Source: Gemmataceae bacterium (lineage in GTDB: Bacteria; Planctomycetota; Planctomycetia; Gemmatales; Gemmataceae). From it: 11,009 nt of DNA. Below, piece after piece: positions 5,615 through 11,009 of the stretch. The stretch spans positions 1-11,009 of the forward strand of contig SIAL01000079.1 of assembly GCA_009691815.1 (NCBI GenBank), in the 5' to 3' direction. Each line of letters opens with the position of its first letter. Positions within the stretch are counted from its first letter, which is position 1. The notes under the pieces are model-generated. The model made no database searches. It saw only the letters and a program-made list of their open reading frames with translations, and had not been told where the DNA came from. Both the position numbers and the translations under genes were made by a program.

Positions 5615-7376
5615 GGAGCCCCTCCTTTCTCATGAGGACATCCAAACGGGCCAACAGGTCCTCCGGTTCCCCATGCCAATAGGTAACCCCGGTTTTGAAT
5701 AGGGTTTTTGTAAGGTCGCTGGTAACCTTTTGTTCGAGAAGGTTGATATTTGTTGCCACCCCCGTTGAGGTTGGATCCCAGACAAGGACCCGATGGCCCC
5801 GGGCGATGCAGCGCTTTAAGGCATCTAAAATAGGGCTAAGGCCAAAAGCAATAGGGGTGGCCCGGAGGATCACCACAAAAACCTGATGATCCCGGGCTAG
5901 GGAAAGTCGGCCCAGTATCGCCCTCGCCAATCGTTTGCCCTGTTGGATTTGTAAACTCGGATCCGCCATGGTCTCGTGGTCACCCAAAGGGACGGAATCA
6001 ATTCCCATTTGAAAAAGGCTGCCAACCGTGGTGTCCACAAAGAACGCATCATCTTGGAGCATTCGTTCCAGAGATCCCGTCGGAAGCGAAAAAAGAGCGG
6101 TCAGGCAAGCGGCAACCCGTTTCCGGGCATGACTCATTCTTCTTTCGCGATCGGTAATGGTAAAAACAAAGGGTAACAAAAGCCACCCAAGTGGTCCCGC
6201 CATCCAAAACCAAAACCGATACCGGTCAACGCGTTCGGAAAAGGGCGGCTGTTTTTTGGGAAACAGTCGGGGATAGGCAGGAAATCCTTCCATCCACCGA
6301 TACCAAAAGGGGAGAGTGTTCACCGACGGATTCATGAGTTCCGGGAAAAGATCCATCAAAAGTTCATCCGCCCAAGTCGCGATCCGCGATGCTTCCGTGG
6401 CATTCGGTGGGGCGGGAAGACTTGCCATTTCGGCGAATGCCAATTCCGTTCGAAGGAGGTGGGATGGTCCAAGTCCTGCCGGTTCAAGGATCATGGAGTG
6501 TTCGGAAACCAAAGCCAATCCGGTGGGATTGCCATGGCCCATTACCCGTCGAAACAAGTTACCCGCAAGTATCGCCATTTTTTCAAATGGTCTGGTTTGG
6601 GACTTTGGAACAGCACTCCGGTTGTAACGCCCGGCATCGACGATGCACTGGATCATCGTTGGCACTTCCCATTCGGTTTCCCGAATGAGGATCCGGTCTC
6701 GCCTCATCGAGGATTTCCAGGAAATGCGACGAAAGGAATCTCCTGGATGAAAATCCCTAAGGCCCAAAAACTCCATGCTTTGGCCCGGTTTCTCGTGAAG
6801 GAAATAACCGGATCGAACCAAAACATTGGAACCTTTGCGGGTGGACCTTGGAGAAAGGCGCGACACCGACACGGGCACCAGGACCTGTTTCTCGGATCGG
6901 GCCGGGCGAAAACCCCGGTAGACAAAAAAACCCGCCGGATCTTGCAGGGCAAACCGAACGCCTAGGATTCCCGCCCGTCCCAACTGGGCCGGCTCCGGAG
7001 CAAATTCTCCGATCCATTCCCCGTTTTTTTGCTCTTTCCAATCTACGGGTGCCACGGTCCCTTTGACAAAACGGCCCATAGGAACGGGTTCCATTCCAAA
7101 ACCATGTACAAGCCTTTGTGTCAGGCCGCTAACACGGAGTTGAAGGGGCATGCGACGGCCCAGTCGAAGCGGCCCCAACAAGGGAAAATCCGCATGAACG
7201 GTAAGGGATTTAGCCAAAGAATGCGCCCTTCGGACCATTACCAACCAGGTGCCCCCCACAAGCCCCAAGGTGATTAATCCAAGCAGCGTCATCACAAGCA
7301 CTTCAAAGGCCACCCCGAAGGCGATCAATGCTAGGGCAAAGGTAGCGGTCCACCAGCCACGGGAGGTGATCAACAT
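5592..7376 (-). CDS. DUF58 domain protein with N-terminal membrane anchor
   Basis: This 594-residue protein has a hydrophobic N-terminal pair of helices (about 10-48), a beta-rich middle and the DUF58 signature at 199-236: MEFLGLRDFHPGDSFRRISW followed by R..RILIRETEWE. A von Willebrand A-like fold normally follows in this family. Here the expected metal-site motif D-x-S-x-S is replaced by VDAGRYN (246-252), so metal binding is doubtful. A further hydrophobic segment (387-407) splits the vWA-like region, and the last 100 residues (HQVFVVILRATP and after) resume it. DUF58 proteins are usual partners of MoxR ATPases, acting at the membrane on an unknown client. ATG at 7376 follows the MoxR stop by nine bases and has gaagg upstream. 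The protein is longer than typical DUF58 proteins (about 300-450 residues). Confidence 0.88.
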   Translation of the reverse strand: MLITSRGWWTATFALALIAFGVAFEVLVMTLLGLITLGLVGGTWLVMVRRAHSLAKSLTVHADFPLLGPLRLGRRMPLQLRVSGLTQRLVHGFGMEPVPMGRFVKGTVAPVDWKEQKNGEWIGEFAPEPAQLGRAGILGVRFALQDPAGFFVYRGFRPARSEKQVLVPVSVSRLSPRSTRKGSNVLVRSGYFLHEKPGQSMEFLGLRDFHPGDSFRRISWKSSMRRDRILIRETEWEVPTMIQCIVDAGRYNRSAVPKSQTRPFEKMAILAGNLFRRVMGHGNPTGLALVSEHSMILEPAGLGPSHLLRTELAFAEMASLPAPPNATEASRIATWADELLMDLFPELMNPSVNTLPFWYRWMEGFPAYPRLFPKKQPPFSERVDRYRFWFWMAGPLGWLLLPFVFTITDRERRMSHARKRVAACLTALFSLPTGSLERMLQDDAFFVDTTVGSLFQMGIDSVPLGDHETMADPSLQIQQGKRLARAILGRLSLARDHQVFVVILRATPIAFGLSPILDALKRCIARGHRVLVWDPTSTGVATNINLLEQKVTSDLTKTLFKTGVTYWHGEPEDLLARLDVLMRKEGLLGNLRKS

Positions 7377-7385
7377 GGGCGCCTT

Positions 7386-8357
7386 CTATGCTTGGATCAC
7401 GGGAACCGAGGCCAAAACCTCGGCAATAATGGCCTCCCCGGACCACCCATCCAGCTCGGCTTCGGGGCGAGCAATCAAGCGATGGGAAAGAACAGTTTTG
7501 GCCACGGCTTGGATGTCCTCATGGGTGACATGAGAGCGTCCCTGACAAAGTGCCCGAGACCTTGCCATGCGTAAAACCGCCAGGGCGGCCCGTGGGCTTG
7601 CCCCCAAAAGCGCCATCGGATGTTCGCGTGTGGCACGGGCCAAATCCACCACATATTCAAGGACGACATTCCGGGCGACCACCTGATCCACCAAAGCCTG
7701 CCATGCGCCAATCTTTACCGCGTTGGCTATGGGTTTTGGAATTTCCGTCTCCCCTCGAACAAGGGAAAGCATTTCAATTTCCTTGGCTCGCCCGGGATAG
7801 TCCAAACGAATGCGAACCAAAAAGCGGTCCAATTGTGCTTCGGGAAGGCGATACACACCTTCCTGTTCGATTGGGTTTTGGGTTGCCATGACCAAAAACG
7901 GTTGGGGCAAGGGCAAGCTTTGGCCTTCAATGGAAACTTGCCGTTCCTGCATAGCTTCGAGCAGGGCGGATTGGGTTTTTGCCGAGGCCCGATTGATCTC
8001 ATCCGCCAAGAGGATGTTGGTAAAGACCGGGCCTTTGCGCAAAATCCAATCGCCCGACTTTCGATCGGGCACGGTGGCCCCGGTAACATCTTGGGGCATG
8101 AGGTCGGGGGTAAATTGGATCCGTTGGGAGTCCAAACCCAAAAGCCCCGCCAACACCTTGGACAGAGTGGTTTTGGCTACCCCGGGAACCCCTTCAAGGA
8201 GGATGTGGCCGTTGGCCAACAGGGCCATCACGGCAAGGGAAACGGTATCGTGCATTCCTACAAGCACTTTTCCCACCCCAACTATCATATCGTCGTGAAA
8301 TTTTTTTGCGGATTGGGCCTGTGCCCCAAATTCGCCACCGTCAACTCCCGAATTCAT
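7386..8357 (-). CDS. MoxR-family AAA+ ATPase
   Basis: This 323-residue ATPase has Walker A GVPGVAKTT (56-64), Walker B ILLADEINRA (115-124), a conserved KTQSALLEAMQERQV block (127-141), sensor 1 ATQNPIEQEG (158-167) and LPEAQLDRF (171-179). Length and motif spacing are standard for MoxR, a cytosolic chaperone-like ATPase that acts with vWA-type proteins to mature or assemble client complexes. The ATG at 8357 overlaps the TGA of the upstream gene in an ATGA junction, with gggagaagga directly before it. The next gene encodes its probable DUF58 partner. The client is not evident from the window. Family assignment is secure. Confidence 0.96.
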   Translation of the reverse strand: MNSGVDGGEFGAQAQSAKKFHDDMIVGVGKVLVGMHDTVSLAVMALLANGHILLEGVPGVAKTTLSKVLAGLLGLDSQRIQFTPDLMPQDVTGATVPDRKSGDWILRKGPVFTNILLADEINRASAKTQSALLEAMQERQVSIEGQSLPLPQPFLVMATQNPIEQEGVYRLPEAQLDRFLVRIRLDYPGRAKEIEMLSLVRGETEIPKPIANAVKIGAWQALVDQVVARNVVLEYVVDLARATREHPMALLGASPRAALAVLRMARSRALCQGRSHVTHEDIQAVAKTVLSHRLIARPEAELDGWSGEAIIAEVLASVPVIQA

Positions 8358-9943
8358 TCCTTCTCCCTTTCTTGGAACCGTCCCGCCGTTGGCGATGGAT
8401 GAACAATGGCGCTTTCCCTCGAGGGCAAGGCCCCCCCAATAATACCTAATGCGGATTCCACCTTAGCATTCTTTGACCAAAAAACAGCAACGGACCAATT
8501 CAGAAATCGTTGGAGAAAGGCCCACGGGTGTACTTTTGGCCAAGCACCCGTATCCAAAGCAATCCAATTCATCAATCGTTTGGCTGTCTTAACTTGTATT
8601 CTATTTTCGGCACGGGTTTGGGCACTTGCTTGCGCCTCACCCCTGTTTTGGTCGGCGATCTTTCCCAATTCCCAAAGGGGAATTTCCTTTGTGTTTTCAT
8701 TTTCAATCCAAGTGTTCAAAACCGCCTTCGAGGTCGTTTGGGACTTGGATGGCGATGAAAGGGGAGTGGTTCGACTCTCGTTGGCAGTCTTTGAGGCAAT
8801 ATGGATTCCTCGGAACCCGCCTCGCATTTTGGCATAAGTCCACAGGGCAAGCATCGCTAAAGCCACGCCACCAATTGTCACCCAAAAACCTAAAGTCATG
8901 AACCGGGACAACCGCTTTGAAAGACGATCAAAGGGCCCACCGGGGGATTCCCATTCGGGTAGCTTTTCCCCAACCACTCGAACCGCCATGCTGGCAAGTT
9001 GAAAGGGATCCAAATCGGGCAAAGGTAGTGGGGGAATCGGAAGGTAAAAGACCTCGGATTCGACTTTTTGGCCAACGATCATTACGGGAAATAGTGCGGT
9101 TGGACTGGGAACATCCTTGATGATCCTGTTCAGAAGGGACCATGCAAAAAAGAAGTTCCAAGGCAATTCCAACATCTGGTTGGAAAAGAGATCCGGATCC
9201 GCCAATTGGATGATTCGTCCGCGCCCACGGGTTGCTTGTGTTCCGAAAACCATTTGGAACGCGGGGGGTCGAATGGATAATCCATTGGCAATATCCAACC
9301 TTACATCCGTGGTAAATGTGGCGAAAACAGCCGCCTTAGGAAAGTTACTTTCCAAGGGAAACAAAAAAGAGGGGGAATTGGAGTGTCCCTTGCCATTGGC
9401 AGGTTTTTCGTTTGGAGAGTTGGTTCCCGGTTTTGGCCACAAATGCCAATCAAAGGGGACAATTTTTTGGATTTCCGCAAACGAATGTTGAGGGAGTTGA
9501 TCTACCCCACTTTCACCAAAATGAAGCAGGCGTATATTGGCCCATTGGTAACCGGTGATTTCACCAATGCTTGCCTGAAGGGTTCGCGGCGGGGTATCAT
9601 CGAAGGCCACAAGGAGAGCCCCTCCGCGGCGGACCCATCGATCAATACTTGGCCAATTCACCCTGGAATTTTGGTTTCCTAAAAGAATAAGCATTCCCGT
9701 TGAACTATTTTCCAGCTCCTCAAAGGAGGTTACAAGCTTCATGCCCGCCCGAAAGGTCATAAGGTTTAGCAGATCATAGCCGTTCGCGGGGAGTATGGGC
9801 TCGGGGTTTTGCTTCTGGTTGGCACTTTCTTCTTGGGAATAGGCGGTTCCCGTAAAGATTCCAAGCAAAACAATGCCTAGCAAAAGGGCCAAGGCAATCC
9901 TTCCTTGGATGCGTTTTAGCAATGCTCCTTCGAAATTAGACAT
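8354..9943 (-). CDS. DUF4350-like exported, membrane-anchored protein
   Basis: Starting at ATG 9943 gives 529 residues with a signal-peptide-like N-terminus: basic LLKRIQGR, a hydrophobic core at about 17-32, then GTAYSQ. The frame stays open upstream to 10129, but that extension (MEVIWPLETT...) overlaps the previous gene by 194 bp and hides the signal, so I reject it. Residues 55-115 have the DUF4350 look: RAGMKLVTSFEEL, GMLILLGN and WVRRGGALLVAFDD, a pattern also seen in GldG/ABC-type glutamine-amidotransferase-like folds. RGRIIQLADPDLFSNQML (240-257) fits the end of that domain. A transmembrane helix follows at about 349-369 and then a polar cytosolic tail. It overlaps its upstream neighbour by 8 bp and moxR by 4 bp. 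The role is unknown; by context it is a sensor or scaffold of the MoxR module. Confidence 0.8.
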   Translation of the reverse strand: MSNFEGALLKRIQGRIALALLLGIVLLGIFTGTAYSQEESANQKQNPEPILPANGYDLLNLMTFRAGMKLVTSFEELENSSTGMLILLGNQNSRVNWPSIDRWVRRGGALLVAFDDTPPRTLQASIGEITGYQWANIRLLHFGESGVDQLPQHSFAEIQKIVPFDWHLWPKPGTNSPNEKPANGKGHSNSPSFLFPLESNFPKAAVFATFTTDVRLDIANGLSIRPPAFQMVFGTQATRGRGRIIQLADPDLFSNQMLELPWNFFFAWSLLNRIIKDVPSPTALFPVMIVGQKVESEVFYLPIPPLPLPDLDPFQLASMAVRVVGEKLPEWESPGGPFDRLSKRLSRFMTLGFWVTIGGVALAMLALWTYAKMRGGFRGIHIASKTANESRTTPLSSPSKSQTTSKAVLNTWIENENTKEIPLWELGKIADQNRGEAQASAQTRAENRIQVKTAKRLMNWIALDTGAWPKVHPWAFLQRFLNWSVAVFWSKNAKVESALGIIGGALPSRESAIVHPSPTAGRFQEREKE

Positions 9944-11009
9944 ACCTTTTAAGCGTCTCCACCAATCGTTCTTCTGTCTGGGGAGGGAGGTCCAGCTTAC
10001 TGTATTTTGCGGTTTCATAAACCGAAAAAACATGATCCACAACCTCCTCCGCCATGCCAAGGGAAACAAATCGAGGACCACAATGTTCCTTCCAAATCCT
10101 GTGGTTTCCAAAGGCCAAATCACCTCCACCCCATTTCAAAACCGCCCTTTCTAGGCGGGCCACCAATCCCTCGCCTGTTCCTGATGAAGGGAATCGCGGG
10201 TGGAACTGCCCGGCGGTTTTTCCAAACTTAACCATTTTGGGTAGGAACCAAATCAAGAGGAACAAAAAGGCAAAACTGCCCACAAATCCCAACACCATTT
10301 TCGAACCGGAAATGCTATCTCCAAAGGGAGCGCGTGGTAAAGTTGGCGCACCGCCCGCAAGAGAATTTGGCAAATTGAAACCTTTGAAAGCATCTTTTAA
10401 GGCGGGCTTCCAGCTTTCCGGAATCTTGAAGCCACGCAATAGGTCTTTCCCTTTTTCGACCATCTCTTTGCCTAACGGTGCCATGGCTTTATCCAACCCA
10501 AAGGGGAGAATTCGGGAAAACATTCGGGATAAATCGCCAACCTTGGGCGGGGCCGGGGGCACAACCGAAGAGGGGGGGACAGGCGAAGGTTGGGGTTGGG
10601 AATTTGGCCCTTTTGTTTGTTTGGCAAACGGGAAATCCGGTTCAGGAATGGGGGGGGCGATCATTTTCGATAATAAATGATTTTTGGGCAATCCTTGGAA
10701 TGTGGGTTGGCCAGGCGGGGTGAGTTTTCCAAGTGAACTGAGCAGGTCACCTACCCCTCCCGATCGCCCTATCCCTGCCAATTTTTCCCGGAGAAAATCC
10801 TGTTTTGAAGGGTCCGCTTTGGAGATTAAGTCTTTGGCCAACTCTTTAAGGCTTTCCACGCCGGGGCCTGAGATACCCGGGGACTGAATCAGGTTTTCCA
10901 AAAGCGTTTTTTGTTGGGAACTGAGGGGGAAATTTTGCCCTTCAAGGAGTTTTTTTAAGGTCCTCAATTGTTCCTGAATGGCCGCATCCCCTCCGTCCGG
11001 GCCAGCCAC
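9936..11009 (-). CDS. Membrane protein with C-terminal DUF4129-like domain (5' partial)
   Basis: The frame is open to the window edge; a GTG at 11009 could be a start but the gene may begin further upstream. The visible 357 residues have a helical, leucine-rich N-terminal part (11-95), a proline-rich linker (118-157), one transmembrane helix (about 238-258) and a cytosolic C-terminal part (285-357). The latter has a cysteine-histidine-rich KEHCGPRF stretch and VFSVYETAKYS (327-337), which resembles the YExARYG motif ending DUF4129. DUF4129 domains are regular companions of MoxR and DUF58 genes and of TgpA-like transglutaminases. The gene ends with TAA at 9936-9938, eight bases into the next gene. 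The DUF4129 call rests on the C-terminal motif and context only. Confidence 0.7.
   Translation of the reverse strand: MAGPDGGDAAIQEQLRTLKKLLEGQNFPLSSQQKTLLENLIQSPGISGPGVESLKELAKDLISKADPSKQDFLREKLAGIGRSGGVGDLLSSLGKLTPPGQPTFQGLPKNHLLSKMIAPPIPEPDFPFAKQTKGPNSQPQPSPVPPSSVVPPAPPKVGDLSRMFSRILPFGLDKAMAPLGKEMVEKGKDLLRGFKIPESWKPALKDAFKGFNLPNSLAGGAPTLPRAPFGDSISGSKMVLGFVGSFAFLFLLIWFLPKMVKFGKTAGQFHPRFPSSGTGEGLVARLERAVLKWGGGDLAFGNHRIWKEHCGPRFVSLGMAEEVVDHVFSVYETAKYSKLDLPPQTEERLVETLKRYV

Noticed and set aside
7620..8402. 260-codon open frame on the plus strand
   Set aside because: It lies antisense to moxR, whose motifs are unmistakable. Its translation is rich in G, H, P and F with no recognisable domain, typical of a shadow frame.
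9944..10129. N-terminal extension of the DUF4350-like protein
   Set aside because: It would overlap the previous gene by nearly 200 bp and bury a clear signal peptide that begins at the ATG at 9943.
10054..10680. 208-codon open frame on the plus strand
   Set aside because: It is antisense to the DUF4129-like gene, is proline/arginine-rich, and has no ribosome site or motif.

Overview
This is a bacterial chromosomal window, most likely from a Planctomycetota-like organism. The phylum call is an inference from a MoxR/DUF58/DUF4350/DUF4129 gene set, a small 2-TM protein of a kind I associate with planctomycetes, and compact overlapping genes; no rRNA or other marker fixes it. All genes right of about 2.9 kb lie on the minus strand. 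One gene, at 467-2740, lies on the plus strand and looks imported.

Right part (11009 down to 4541, minus strand): a tightly packed operon. Its order is a membrane protein with a C-terminal DUF4129-like domain (5' end cut by the window), a DUF4350-like secreted/membrane-anchored protein, a MoxR-type AAA+ ATPase, a DUF58 protein, a polytopic membrane protein and a small two-helix membrane protein. Junctions are overlaps of 4-23 bp or gaps under 10 bp, so translation is probably coupled. MoxR, DUF58 and DUF4129 proteins recur together in bacteria as a chaperone-like or envelope-associated module of unclear substrate. The transglutaminase that often accompanies them is not in this window.

Middle (4462 to 2939, minus strand): trpE, anthranilate synthase component I, 78 bp behind the last membrane gene and possibly cotranscribed with it. 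No trpG is adjacent within the window.

Left part (50-3045): the most interesting region. The last 34 codons, stop codon and 32 bp of 3' flank of trpE occur twice in direct orientation (50-188 and 2907-3045; 138 of 139 bases identical, and the one difference is synonymous). Between the copies sits a low-GC segment of about 2.7 kb with one long gene: a 757-residue dynamin-superfamily GTPase on the plus strand. Its motifs (GGTGAGKST, RACTA, DLPG, THAD, a long G2-G3 spacer and an RRKGRY region) resemble, from memory, the SLIP-GC/NUGGC-type large GTPases known mainly from vertebrates and fungi rather than the usual bacterial dynamins. I read this as insertion of a foreign single-gene cargo at the 3' end of trpE with regeneration of the gene end, but no integrase or transposase is visible, so the mechanism is open.
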